From Apoda limacodes (taxonomy: Eukaryota; Arthropoda; Insecta; Lepidoptera; Limacodidae), in NCBI GenBank assembly GCA_946406115.1, contig OX291557.1, forward strand, positions 18,570,501-18,634,500: DNA of 64,000 nucleotides, read 5' to 3'. Shown piece after piece: positions 45,160 to 57,005 of the stretch (positions within the stretch are counted from its first letter, which is position 1; each line of letters opens with the position of its first letter). The translations under genes and the position numbers were made by a program. The notes beneath the pieces are model-generated. The model made no database searches. It saw nothing but the letters and a program-made list of their open reading frames with translations, and was not told where the DNA came from.

Positions 45160-45380
45160 GTTCATTTATTTATTTACCTTATACTTTTATTTATTTACTC
45201 GCAAATGTAATGAAAATCATTGTGTGGAACACGAGTGGTACGGAAATTACAAACTCGAGTCACAAAAGTCTTCGGCCTCAGTCTCAGACTTCTGAATACC
45301 CTGTCGTTAGTAATTTTCTCCTTACCACCCTTAATACACAATGTATTATTAATACTTGTCTTACTTAGATGCGGGCATCC
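45160..45380 (+). repeat. Interspersed repeat, 3' part of the 6120-6620 family
   Basis: ATTTATTTACTCGCAA, TGATGAAAA/TAATGAAAATCATTGTGTG-like text, GTAATTTTCTCC and ACCACCCTT match 6470-6600. Confidence 0.55.
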
Positions 45381-45950
45381 AATTCTTTACAATAACAAAT
45401 ACAATTGCACTTCATTTTAAATTGAAGGTATTTGGAATTGTTGACAAAAACCGCGTTGACATACAGACATATGGAAAGATATCGATACGTCTTGCTAAAA
45501 TGGTTCGTACTTACTGCTTGGTTACGGGACCCTAAAAAGTTTTTTTTAAATATTCACTCTCCAAGGAACTTTGAATATAAAATGATTTTATTTTTAATTT
45601 CACTAAAAGACATAAATAACCTTTCAATAATCCATATCCAAACTTATAGATAGATTCATTAATAAGAAAGATGTGCATTTGTTTTTGTTATGCTTTGCTT
45701 ACGAGGTGTGCTGAATTTAGTTGGTTGCTTACGAGGATAGCCAAGGGGAGATAAATGGACAAATAATACTTTCTATCTTAATCGAGAATTCCCAGGGAAA
45801 TGTATTTTTCTGGAGCTGAAAGAGCCGCGCACTATTTCTTGACGTCACAACAGTGCTACTTAATTACTTCTATATCAGTTAATAAAGGGCAGGATTCCCA
45901 CAACAATGACTCGCAGAAAACTTATGACTAGTTTTATATTTACAATATAA
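45381..45950. other. AT-rich spacer, nothing recognised
   Basis: No gene or repeat assigned between the LINE flank and the TIR element at 45956. Confidence 0.4.
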
Positions 45951-45955
45951 ATAAT

Positions 45956-46118
45956 TACTTTCATAGCAAAGATGCAGTCAAAAGATTAACCTCGAGCCAG
46001 GACTTGAACTTGCGACCCTAACATTCCGTGTAAGTTCTCTACCACTGAGCTACCGAAGCACAGGTCTGACTGTGTCTTACAAGGTTAATCTTTTGACTGC
46101 ATCTTTGCTATGAAAGTA
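45956..46118. mobile_element. TIR-bounded element with a tRNA-like core
   Basis: A 37-bp perfect inverted repeat (45956-45992 and 46082-46118; outer word TACTTTCATAGCAAAGATGC) encloses 89 bases. On the minus strand the core reads GCTTCGGTAGCTCAGTGGTA, GAG as a good A-box and CAAGTTCAAGTCCTGGC as a B-box, spaced as in a tRNA. Acceptor pairing is poor, so it is tRNA-like, not a confident tRNA gene. Confidence 0.8.
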
Positions 46119-47529
46119 TTTATGTATATGAAGAAAGATTATTTCTATGTATGTATTTAGCTCCTAGCTTTTTATTGGGTAATCTCTTGTTTCCCAGTAT
46201 ATATATTGCAGTTTTTGCTCCCTTGCTTACACGACTTTATCTCTGTACCTTATAAAAAACATAATCAACGTATTACTATGTTACTGTAAAATCCGAAAGG
46301 TATATCTTATCATATACCAATTTAGCTGGTGTACGTCCGAAATATATTTTTGTGTTTGCCTTCAGCTGGTGTAATTCCAAAATGTTTGCTTACTGCCTTT
46401 ATAGCTATGTATATTTATATTACACAAAAGGAGTATAAAGCTCTACCACTATACTAGATATATGTAGATATATATAAATATAAATATAAATTCATCCATC
46501 ATACACCCTGCCTCTTTTAATTAAGACGAACCCTTTTCCATGCTGTAAGTACAAGGATGGGTAGTTACGAAGGCTGAAATCTTCTATAATAAAGATACTC
46601 TTACCCTTGGTTACGGCATAATATACGAGGGTAGCAAAAGTAATTAATGACATATAATAATTGTAAGATTGATCGCAAACATAGTAAATGTATCATCCTT
46701 ACTGTGTCTTTTCCAGCAATTATTGCTTGATATAATCTAAGTTTTATTCTTTCTTTTTTTGTTACATAAAGCTACTTTTGACTTAGGCGTAAATTATTAT
46801 GTTTCATTATATACTCTATTATACAGACAGAATATTGATGTATATAATATTGGAATATTGCTACATGTTTTATTCGCCTTAAAGTCGATTGTCAAAAATT
46901 TAAAGTAAAAACGTTATTTTAGTGTTTTTTTTTTAATTCGCAAGAATAATTTTTTTTAAAAAAAAATCCCTTAAAAATTATTAAAAAAATTGCTATTTTA
47001 TTAAATAGAGCGTTAGTACCTATATGTTAGAAATCTGGTTTTTTTTAGCAGGGATTCTTAAACTATTGTACGCATTTAACTGAAAAAAAAAACACCCAAT
47101 AAAATGGAGTATATACTGGAGGTCGTGACAGCATCCAAAATATGATTTCGTTTATTTTACTCCATAGACTTTTTTCTGAGCGTGCTTCAATTATTGAAAA
47201 ACTTAGTTTAGAAGTCAGTCGAGGTCGTGACAGAGGAACATTTTTGAATGCTTTTGCTATTAATTTTTAAACAATATTCATAACCAATCATGCATTCTTG
47301 TGCACTCAGTTATGTATTTTTTCATCTCGCTTCCTTAGTCATGCACTAGCACACTGTTTAATAACTGATAACTTCTATCCAAAACATGACCTATACGCCT
47401 AGATTCCGTGTTCAGGTACACGAAACGAGCCAATCCGAGTACCTGACTGTTCAGGTACTTGCCGTCAACACTGCATCATACGTTATTTGTGCGACGACGC
47501 AAACTGTACTCCTGCGTGTAGTAATAAAA
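46119..47529. other. AT-rich gene-poor stretch
   Basis: No gene assigned. The phrase GAGGTCGTGACAG occurs twice (near 47120 and 47222), hinting at a small repeat. Confidence 0.4.
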
Positions 47530-47780
47530 ATGATGATTTGTGCAATAAAAACGTGTAGAAACTATTGAAAAAAAAGGGTTGATGAAAAAAAATTACTTTT
47601 CACAAGTTATTACAGTAATCTGCTTGCTATATTTGAATTATAAACTATGTTTTCAAAATAATTATTCGAAAACAAACAACATATGTTTTTTTTGCTTGTG
47701 TTGCCAAGTCTGTAGGTTCCTTCATTTCCCAAATTTAGTAAGGCGAACACTAAAACGACAATACGTATTTGTCACCTAAC
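47530..47780 (+). pseudogene. THAP-type zinc finger relic 1
   Basis: ATG at 47530 opens MMICAIKTCRNY and then a stop. Beyond it the same frame goes KKRVDEKKLLF. This matches the THAP start (M-x-x-C-A-V/I-x-x-C-x-N-x, then K and F). About 120 bases on, another frame reads VCRFLHFPNLVRRTLKRQY, which resembles the F-x-F-P part of a THAP domain after an intron. Highly degenerate. Confidence 0.4.
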
Positions 47781-47875
47781 GTCACTTACATACATAAAAT
47801 TATTTAAGGTTGATAAATTACTTATGCATTGATGACCCCTGTTACACATTGTATCTTTAGAACGTAAACCTTTCA
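47781..47875. other. Short AT-rich spacer
   Basis: Nothing recognised. Confidence 0.4.
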
Positions 47876-48440
47876 AATTCAAATTCAAATTCAAATTCAA
47901 TTTATTCAGATTAGGCTACAATAATTGAGCACTTATGAATGTCACTACGCCATCGGTTCGTAAGTCTACAGGGCGGGAGACCTTGTACTGAGAAGAACCT
48001 TCAAGAAACTCAGCAAGGGCATTTCTTTTCTCCCTTTCTCTTACAGCGTCCAATTAAAATATTGGAAAATGCCCTCCCTATCATAAAAGGACACTTTCCA
48101 TTACAAACATAAAAAACATGAAATATAAAGCACAAGCACAACATAAAAAAGTATCTAATATAAACAAAAGACAGTTTATGTATTCATCACTAAGAAATAA
48201 TCAATGTCTTACAGTATTAATAAACAAAACAAAAAAGTAAGACTAAATACTAAGAATACAAAGAAGTTTGCAAGAGCAGACCAGCCTCCACAGGCGGCAC
48301 CCGTTCACGAGTATGACATATGAATCAGCCATCGCTTCGCTCAACCATGTTTTAGGGAACGTAAAGACCCAACACACACGCCACCACCGCAGAGACATGA
48401 CACACTCAAGCAACTCCAATAAAACTTCGATTGTACTAAC
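47876..48440 (-). mobile_element. Non-autonomous retroposon, copy 1
   Basis: Starts with (TTCAAA)n, read on the minus strand as a (TTTGAA)n tail, and continues ATTTATTCAGATTAGGCTAC, AATAATTGAGCACTTATGAA to CAACTCCAATAAAACTTCGA, TTGTACTA. Nearly identical to 51431-52008 in the same orientation. No conserved open frame. Confidence 0.85.
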
Positions 48441-51430
48441 TTTTACCCCGGACTTCTGCAATGATTAAATAAAAATAAAAAAATGTTAGGTAATATGAAT
48501 AGAAAAAGTAGTAGGTATCATGTATTTTATGAACTATGAATTTAATTAATTACTGTATTTTAAAATAAATAAATAGTTTGAAAAAATATCTTCTCTTTAC
48601 AACGAACTGTAACGTTACACTTTGGACTCTTTATATAAAATTTCAACTTTAATTACCTCATACTAGGTCCTTATTAGCAAGAGTGTGTACGCACGCGCAG
48701 TTGGGTGTGTAAAATTATAGGGCTGTCTCATTGTCACGTGACGTTGCCGCGGCGCCAGCGCCCCCTACAGGTCGGCCAGCAGCGGCGAGTCAAAGACGCG
48801 CGCACAGCTACACGGAAGCATTTACTCTTGATTTTATGAATTTAATTACTTTGTACGGGCACCACTAGTTAAACCGAGTGTAATTTGCATTGTTTGTGTA
48901 ATATTCTGAAACGTCAATCAGTATTATAAATATAAAAATATAATATAATTATAAAGACAGACTTATTAGGTCTTAAGAAAATCAAATATAATGTACTTAT
49001 AATACCTGCCTTACCCGAAGGGTCCCAACGGAGCCCTATCGGTAAGCCTAAGCTGACATTTAAAGAGCCGGAAGTAGTGATAATTAAATTACTCTGTTAC
49101 TTACAAAACACTGACGAGTATGAAATTTATAATAAATATTAATTGAGAAAATTGTATACACTTAAACAATAGCATTGTAATTCGATTCCTGCGGTTCTGC
49201 GCGGCTGCTTTAACAATATCAGCAATATAGCTTTCGCGAAAGAAATTTAGTAATTATTCTAATATTTACGCATTGAATATGTTCTTTACTCTCCATGCGC
49301 GCATTTAATCTATCTGTTGACCAAAAATGAATGCGCTCTGTGTTAAATATAGCGGCATTTACTGTAGTGAAAGACAGATTTTATTTTGTGCATTCATATA
49401 TATTTAAGCACTACAGTAAACGATATTTGGAACCTATGTCTATGCCTTTGTTCTATCCCTTTTAACTAGTGTACTTTTCATTATATCTAGTCAATTGGAT
49501 AATAAAATCAATGTCAGCAGGCATCCATATAATCGTCTGTATATATTTATACCTAAATGAATGAAGAGACATAATCTATGAAGAGATAGAACGGATTTTG
49601 TAAGTTTGTTTATGATATGTTGAGGTTCATCCTTCTTTAACTATTTAAAAGGTATATTATTCCAGATGGATATAGACTATGTATTTTGTATGTAAGTGAG
49701 AGAAACTTGTACAAATCTACGTTCACTGGGACAGCTTGTTAATGATGAAAAGAGAACATACCTCAGAAATATATTGAGTTTCCACGGGAATAGGTTTTTC
49801 GGCGAGCAAAACCGTAGTACAGCTACTGTATACGATAATTTTTTATTCATGCATATTTAAAACGGTCTTGGCTCGTTGCTAGAATATTTTTAGATCTTTA
49901 GTTTAATTATTTGAGATTTAAACTTATTTCAATAACTGGAACTAGAATAAAAAGTAAGATTCGCCTCAATAAGAGGTCGTCTGAATTAAATATTCTGTCT
50001 GAGAAATCTTTTGGAATTTTTCCATTTCATTTCTACATGAACCTCATCACAATTTGTGCATTCTATTTGCATTTTTATTAAATAATGCTGGAACAAGAAA
50101 GAAAAAGTGTTTTTTTTTTTGTAAGATTAGATGCTTTACGTTAAAATCTTAAGAAAGGTTACGAAAAGCTACTTCAGACAACGGCTTTAGTAAATTCTTA
50201 TTATTTATCATTTTCTATTATACTGACAGGACATTGATATAAATAATAATATTTCAATATTTCTACGTGTTTTATTCGCCTCGAAATCGGTTGCCAAAAT
50301 TTGCAGTATGGAAAGGTAAAACATGTCTGTTGGCATCCGACAGCAAGGTAAAAAAAACAGTAGCTTAAGTTCTGTCGGTATCTTTAGAGGATATCGGTAA
50401 TTGACTTCAGGACGAATAAAACATGTACTGCCGTGCCCCCGCCAAGACAAGCTAAGCGAAACGCAAGGACACTACCTACCTTTTCTGAAGCCCTTCGTCG
50501 TTTGTTTGAACCCTCATAATTTGTGTATGTATTTTACCAGATAAAAAAAAATCTCGGGATATGATGTCCATAGTGGACTTATTAAACATGTAAAGTTTCA
50601 ATTACATAGCTTTTACACTTCAGATTTTATTGATATCTAAAACAACCCAATTCCGTCACTCACTCACTGATGATCGAAATTCTTAGGGTAGTTCTTGAAG
50701 TACTAGAAAGCTGAATTTTGGTATTTAAGCTAGTTTAAGCTAGTACACAAATAATAAAAAAAATCTTAAACTTGGGACTTTTACTCTCCAACTCCTTAAA
50801 TTAGGGGATGGAAGTTAGTATGAGACTTCCGCAAATGTTGATGTTAGAGGTCTGAAAATTGATATAGGGACTCCTTGTCATAAACAATTAAACAAATATT
50901 TTAGAATTTTTTAGTAAATCACCCCCCACCTTTTGAATTAGGGGATGGAAGTTTGTATGGCTTATCCCATGCAAACTTAATTTCATGCTAGAGCTGTAAC
51001 AAAAACACAAGTACACAGACTTCTTATTACAAATAAAAAAATACGTGTTTCTGGTTTTTCAAAAAAATATTCCTCAACCCCTTAAAGTATGGGATAAAAG
51101 CTTTCGTCAGGTTTCAGAATTGTACAATATTATTATAATTATATACGAATAATATTACAATACTTGTGTACTTCGTTAAAAATTAGTTGTAGTGACAATT
51201 ATTTACAAAAAAAAAACTTCTAGTGGGATGTGTGTGGGCAATGGTGTAGGCGGTAAACGGTTGGTGTCAAATAAAAATCGTAATGAGGTGTATGAGAGGT
51301 CGGACTTAAAAATCTAATGACATAGTAAACCAATCGACTTATGCGAATATAGTTTTTTTTTATAATATAACCCTTAATAAAGAACGAAAACACACAAAAA
51401 GTGTTTCATATTTAAATTAAAAAAAGATAT
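48441..51430. other. Gene-poor stretch between two direct repeats
   Basis: Mostly AT-rich. The exception is a CpG-rich patch at 48715-48825. No gene seen. At 50208-50450 (-) an open frame has no family resemblance. Confidence 0.5.
48715..48825. promoter_or_regulatory. CpG-rich patch with E-box and CTCF-like word
   Basis: GC-rich against AT-rich flanks. It contains CACGTG (48735-48740) and CCAGCGCCCCCTACAGG (48755-48771), whose reverse CCTGTAGGGGGCGCTGG fits the CTCF core AGGNGGCGC. No gene starts nearby. Confidence 0.35.
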
Positions 51431-52008
51431 TCAAATTCAAATTCAATATAATTTATTCAGTTTAGGCTACAATAATTGAGCACTTATGAATGTCACTACG
51501 CCATCGGTTCGTAAGTCTACAGGGCGGGAGACCTTGTACTGAGAAGAACCGGCAAGAAACTCAGCAAGGGCATTTCTTTTCTCCCTTTTCTCTTACAGCG
51601 TCCAATTAAAATATTGGAAAATGCCCTCCCTATCATAAAATGACACTTTCCATTACAAACATAAAAAAACATGAAAAATAAAGCACAAGCACAACATAAA
51701 AAAGTATCTAATATAAACAAAAGACAGTTTATGTATTCATCACTAAGAAATAATCAATGTCTTACAGTATTAATAAACAAAACAAAAAAGTAAGACTAAA
51801 TACTAAGAATACAAAAAAGTTTGCAAGAGCAGACCAGCCTCCACAGGCGGCACCCGTTCACGAGTATGACACATGAATCAGCCATCGCTTCGCTCAACCA
51901 TGTTTTAGGGAACGTAACAACGCGACACACACGCCACCACCGCAGAGACACTTTGAGAGAGCATGACACACTCAAGCAACTCCAATAAAACTTCGATTGT
52001 ACTAGTTA
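51431..52008 (-). mobile_element. Non-autonomous retroposon, copy 2
   Basis: Same element as 47876-48440, same strand. Fewer tail units and a 13-base insertion (TTTGAGAGAGCAT-like, near 51950-51965); otherwise nearly identical, so both copies are young. Confidence 0.85.
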
Positions 52009-52114
52009 CAATGTGTGTAGTAAAGGAACAAAATATAAGAGAAGATTGGAAGGTTCGTAATGCTTTACTACCGAGAAGCAAATAAACTCACTAGTTAATT
52101 TTTTTTAATTTAAA

Positions 52115-52490
52115 AAAAAACGAGTTGCACTCCGGGAGTGCCGGCAGAAGTGAAAACCTTTACACACGATTCGCGCTTAACACTCAAATATGTCGCAAGA
52201 CATGTCTTTGACATTGTCAAGAAATATAATGTTTGTTTATTTACTTTTTTGACGTAGTATATTTGACATCGCAATCTGTCATAGAATTAAAATTCCATAT
52301 CCAACCTCCCTGTACTACTCATAATCGCGAATACTAAAAATAAAAATTATAATAGGCGTGGCATTACGGTTTCCGTCTTACGAATTTCCACGATTAGGAC
52401 ACGTGACCTGACGCGAGTTTATCATTTTTTACCCATACCAAAAAAAGTGCACAACGCCGCTAAAGAAGTTTTCACTTCAAAAAAATATTT
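52115..52490 (-). repeat. Non-autonomous repeat, copy 2 (inverse of 39535-39915)
   Basis: GTTGCACTCCGGGAGTGCCG, GCAGAAGTGAAAAC, then TTCCATATCCAACCTCCCTG, TACTACTCATAATCGC, AGGACACGTGACCTGACGCG and CGCTAAAGAAGTTTTCACTT are the reverse of copy 1. Confidence 0.75.
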
Positions 52491-53887
52491 CAAATGCCCC
52501 AATACAAATCAATTAAGTTCTAATTTTTAATATAGAGTATGATATGAAAAAAGGGCAACTCTGATGTGCAAGAAATACACTTCAAAAAAGAAAGAATAAA
52601 TTAAGAAATTAAAAAATTATTGTCATAAGCAACTTATGTCGAAAAAGAAGTGAAATACCACCAAAAACTTCTGATAACTTTTTAACAGTGCGAGCCTTAT
52701 GGCCTCTTACATGAAAATGTTTTTGATGGAATTTTGATTAAGTTTTGATACGCATTTTATATATTAGATAATAATGAAGGACGTTATTTGAAATCACAAA
52801 GAAATACTTTAATTTTTATTACTACCACTGTATTTTATTTCTATTCTTTAATAGTTGCGCATAGTTTGGCAATGTCCTACAATAATAGCTTATCTCCTAT
52901 ATAGTAGACAAACTACACTACAAATAAAAAAATAATAATTAAAAATTTTAAAAAAAATTGCTTCCATGATTATAAAGTGAAGAAACAAATAAAAACAAGG
53001 TATTTTAAATTTTAATTTTTAATGTTTCAATTTGATAAGGTATTTTAATACAGGAACTTTTGATTAAATTCGAATCTAATCGTAATATTACTGTATTAAA
53101 ATAAATTGTTTTCACTTCTTAGTTCACTTTATAATCATGGCAGTTGCGTTTATTTTTTATTTTTTTGGTTTTTCAGATAGTTTATTTTTATATTTTTAGT
53201 GCCTACTTACAAAAGCTCGTCTATGTTAATCCAAATATAAATGCCAAAAATTACTCTATCTGTTGCTTCTTCACATTTAAACCGCTGAATGGATTAAGAT
53301 AAAATTTGGCACGCAGATAGTTTGAGTCCCAGAGAAGGACATAGGCTACTTGAGAATGCCAAGTGTGAGTCGGTTTCTTTTCTATAATTGAGGAGTTGCC
53401 GTTAAATCCTACATTGATAAGTAAATTTATATATCAATTAAGGTAATAATATTTCAAGGGGTTTTATCATTGTAAACTCTGTATTTTTTTTGTGAACCTT
53501 ACCCTGTGTGACCCTAAAAACTTACTTATCACACATAATAAACCTGTCTGACCCTTGTCATGTCTCTTGTAACATTTTCCTCGATCAAGCAATAGTGACG
53601 TAAAATCGTGTGTCAGTAACTCTTTGCCATACCATATTTCAATCGTCTCCTGTTTCAATTACACCTCGTTTGAATCGATTGTATTTAAATAAATTTAATT
53701 AATTTAGTGGTTCTTCCTTTTGGTCAATGCCATGTTTTAAAAACAATTGTTTCTTTTTGATTTCAATAAAAATTATAAGACCCGTATTAGACATTTATGT
53801 TTCATTAGCTGAACAGGGTGGAGTAACTTAACTTATTAATGCATAATTATAAAAGTTCATTGCTGATTCGAAAGATCCGTAAAAAAA
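52491..53887. other. AT-rich stretch with a short repeat
   Basis: A worn copy of the 31905 repeat lies at 53250-53400 (AACCGCTGAATGGATTAAGA, AGATAGTTTGAGTCCCAGAG). Otherwise unassigned. Confidence 0.45.
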
Positions 53888-54185
53888 AACGGGCCAAACG
53901 CGAGTCGGACTCGCACACGAAGGGTTCCGTAATATTACAAAAACGAGCAAAAAAATTCACGTTTGTTGTATCCGAGTCCCCTTAAATATTTTATTTTATT
54001 CTAATTTTTAGTATTTGATGTTGTAGCGGAAACAGAAATATATCATCTGTGAAAATTTCAACTGCCCAAACATCACGGTTCATGAGGTACAGCATGGTGA
54101 CAGATGGACAGACGGCCGGCCAGCGAAGTCTTAGTAATAGAGTCCCGTTTTGTATCCTTTGGGTACCTTTTGGGTAACCCTAACA
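53888..54185 (-). repeat. Copy of the 15826-16282 interspersed repeat (reverse)
   Basis: Opens GGGCCAAACGCGAGTCGGAC, TCGCACACGAAGGGTTCCGT and continues CACGGTTCATGAGGTACAGC, the reverse of the + copy. It ends near GGGTACCTTTTGGGTAACCC. Confidence 0.75.
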
Positions 54186-54322
54186 AGGACGTTATAGAAA
54201 TGGACGCGACTTCACAAAGTTTTCGCCTTTCCCTTCTAGCCACAAACAATGAAAGTTTGACCTATCTCGACATTTCGGTCCTCAGTATTACGCGCGTGCT
54301 CGCGAGGAAAACATCTCGAAAA

Positions 54323-54394
54323 ATGATGAAATGTGCCGTGAAATGGTGTCAAAACTACAGCAGTAAAACAAAAAACGTTTCTTTTCACAAATAA
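54323..54394 (+). pseudogene. THAP-type zinc finger relic 2
   Basis: ATG at 54323 opens MMKCAVKWCQNYSSKTKNVS followed by FHK and a stop. This matches a THAP-domain N-terminus, with the two first zinc-ligand cysteines 5 residues apart. THAP genes and THAP transposases often break to an intron just after this FH. The expected donor here reads AATAAGT, a possible mutated GTAAGT. No downstream THAP half could be placed. Confidence 0.5.
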
Positions 54395-54699
54395 GTACAT
54401 TGTTTTAATAGTAATCTGTCAAGAAAATACACATTTTTACACCAATGAACAAATTGATCCAGCCAAGTAAAATAGGTTCATTGCACACTCAATACTTCAA
54501 TTTCAATATTAATTAATTTCAATTATTAATAGTGAATATTAAAGAGGTTAAGCTAAATATAAATCAATAAAATAGGATTTTCATATTTTTAGGGTTACGT
54601 AGCCAATTAGATAAAACCCTGATAATTATCTACAAATACGTAAGTCAGAGGCTTACGACTCCGCCATTTTTCATCAATTCAAAAAATTATACATGTTCC
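54395..54699. other. AT-rich spacer
   Basis: No downstream half of the THAP domain and no other gene recognised. Confidence 0.4.
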
Positions 54700-54985
54700 T
54701 TTTTTTTATACCACCAAGATGTCAAACAAGTTTACAGCCCGCCTAATACAACAACAAGTTACCGTAGCCTATGAACGCTACACGCTTCACCAGTGGCATT
54801 ACTTAAGCGTTGACGACCGCTTAAATAAAATTTTATCTCCCTAAAGATAACATAATTCGTTGATTACTTAAATAGATAAATTGAAGACAAATTACTTCTT
54901 TCTTGAACAACCTCATACTGTAGCCCCTATAGAAATACTCCGCATGCTTTTCCGTGGTTTACCGGGGTGGGTACAGCAGGAATCA
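54700..54985 (-). mobile_element. LINE 3' fragment (same family as 30581-31250)
   Basis: T-run then TATACCACCAAGATGTCAAA, CAAGTTTACAGCCCGCCTAA, GTTACCGTAGCCTATGAACG. Strongly diverged, and interrupted at about 54825-54885 by AT-rich sequence absent from the other copy. Confidence 0.7.
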
Positions 54986-56017
54986 TTTTAAACGAGTGTC
55001 ATGATTTGCTTTTCTTTCAACTACAACGAGAACATTTGATTTAAACAAAAAAAGGAAAGTATTTGATGTTTCTTTAATTATTTTTTAGCGACTTATTGCT
55101 ACTGAAGCTTATTATTTTCTATTTATATTTAATTCTGAATCATACAAGTTTTAAATAACATAAAATATTTTATAACAAGTAAAATTATTATTAGAAACTA
55201 AATTTAAATTATTTTAGTAAAAATAAAATAACTTAAAATAAAATAACTTAAAATAAACTAAGAATAAATACCAATGTCTAACTTTCCGCCTAAGTTACAA
55301 AACTCTGTGAGAGTTTTGTAAATGCCGGGGTACGAAAAATTATGATTAGTCCGTCAGTTATATAGCAAGAAAATATTGGACACGTATTCTTTGCTTTTTC
55401 GAAATTGTACCATAGTTTAGAAGCGGGGTCTCGTGACATAAAAACTAACTGTAAACTGTACCTAGGCGTAACGTCACGCGATATTTTGGCTCAATATACT
55501 TATCAACACTAGCTTTACTTAGCTTAAAACCAAATGGCGCTGTGTGTAATGTCCACAAATATTTATTATTTATTCCTTTATTATAAAAAAAAAAATAAGT
55601 TTCCTATTCTTATTTATAAATCTTTATGACGGCTTTTTAATATAAATGTAGTCATCATCCTTAATGTTTGAAACAAAATGAATTTATAAGTTTTTCGATA
55701 ACCCTTATGGTTCTCATTCTAAAACTTGCGAAGTTAATTTGTGTATGACACGCTTTTGGCCAGTTTTTCTTATTTCAATTTTATTAGCGTGTATATATAT
55801 AAACATCAAATCGTGATCTTTTTGTTCGATCTTTGTGGGTTTCCTAGTAGTCCGGATAGAAAAAGAAAATAGGTATTAGCCGTGCGCAGAGAGGAGTCGT
55901 GGATTCCCACGAAACATAGCACTGTATGCAGCATACATTCATTTTAAGGCGAATTGTTTTAATGTTAACGCGAAGAAACAAAATAAAATTAACAAAGACT
56001 CTGTACCAACTCTACAT
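54986..56017. other. AT-rich stretch, nothing recognised
   Basis: No supported gene. A short palindrome (AAAACTCTGTGAGAGTTTTG) occurs near 55299-55318. Confidence 0.4.
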
Positions 56018-56430
56018 CTATACTAATATTATAAAGAGAAAAGATTTGTATGTAAGTATGTTTGTATTGAATAGGCTCCGAAACTACTGGACCGATTTGA
56101 AAAATTCTTTTACCATTAGAAGCCGACATTATCCCTGATAAACATAGGCTACTTTTTACCGCGGGAAAATGCTTCATTCCTACGGGAAAACGGGTAAAAG
56201 GACAACGCGTAGTAAGAATTGTCCTTCCGTACGTATGTTTTTCACATGACTTCTAAACGGCTTGACAGATTGGATTGGGTATTTCGTGGTTTCACAAGCA
56301 CGAATGTATTATGCTATTAAGGAGGAAATATTTGATAGTTTGTTTTTTTATATAATTGAGGAACTGCCCTAAGAACCTACGCCGTTAATGAAATTTAGCG
56401 CGGGCGAAGCCGCTGGCAGAAGCTAGTTTA
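56018..56430 (+). repeat. Short repeat family (31905 type), copy
   Basis: TATACTAATATTATAAAGAG, ACTACTGGACCGATTTGAAA, ATAGGCTACTTTTTACCGCG to GGGCGAAGCCGCTGGCAGAA, GCTAGTT. Full length for this family. Confidence 0.7.
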
Positions 56431-56595
56431 CCTATATTCGTAAGTGTCGAACTTTGCTATTAATTCTAAATCGTATAAAACCATACGCATAAGTGCTTGG
56501 TATATTATTGTTTTTATAGTCGCATGAACAGTTGAAACCTTACTGATGAGCTGCAGGAATTAGGACAAACCACAACGTTGTATTCCATTTATAAT

Positions 56596-57005
56596 ACACA
56601 CTAGCTTTTGCCAGCGGCTTCGCCCGCCCTAAATTTGGTTATCGGTGTAGGATTATTACGGCAACTCCTCAATTATAGAAAAAAACCTACTGACACGACG
56701 TTCTCTCTCCCTTTTCCCCTCTGTCTCTTTTTCTCTTTCTCAAAAATAAAAAAATAATTAACTACTATAAATTAATTAACTAATGGATTAACCTGGCGAT
56801 CTTAGTGCTCCATACAAACTTTGAACCCCGTTTAGGGGTCGAGTTTTGGAAAATCCTTTCTTAGCGCACACCTACATCATAAAAGCTATATGTGTGCTTA
56901 ATTTCAGCTCGATCCGTCCAGTGGTTGGAGCTGTGCGTTAAAAGATCAGTCAGTCATAGTTACTTTCGAGTAACTCTTACTTTAACCCGCGACTTTGTTT
57001 ACGTA
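56596..57005 (-). repeat. Short repeat family (31905 type), reverse copy
   Basis: Begins ACTAGCTTTTGCCAGCGGCT, TCGCCCGCCC, the reverse of the 56430 end. The right part (GCTCGATCCGTCCAGTGGTT) is typical of the family. Confidence 0.65.

Noticed and set aside
45993..46081. Genuine tRNA gene
   Set aside because: A and B boxes are good but the acceptor stem does not pair and the sequence sits between inverted repeats.
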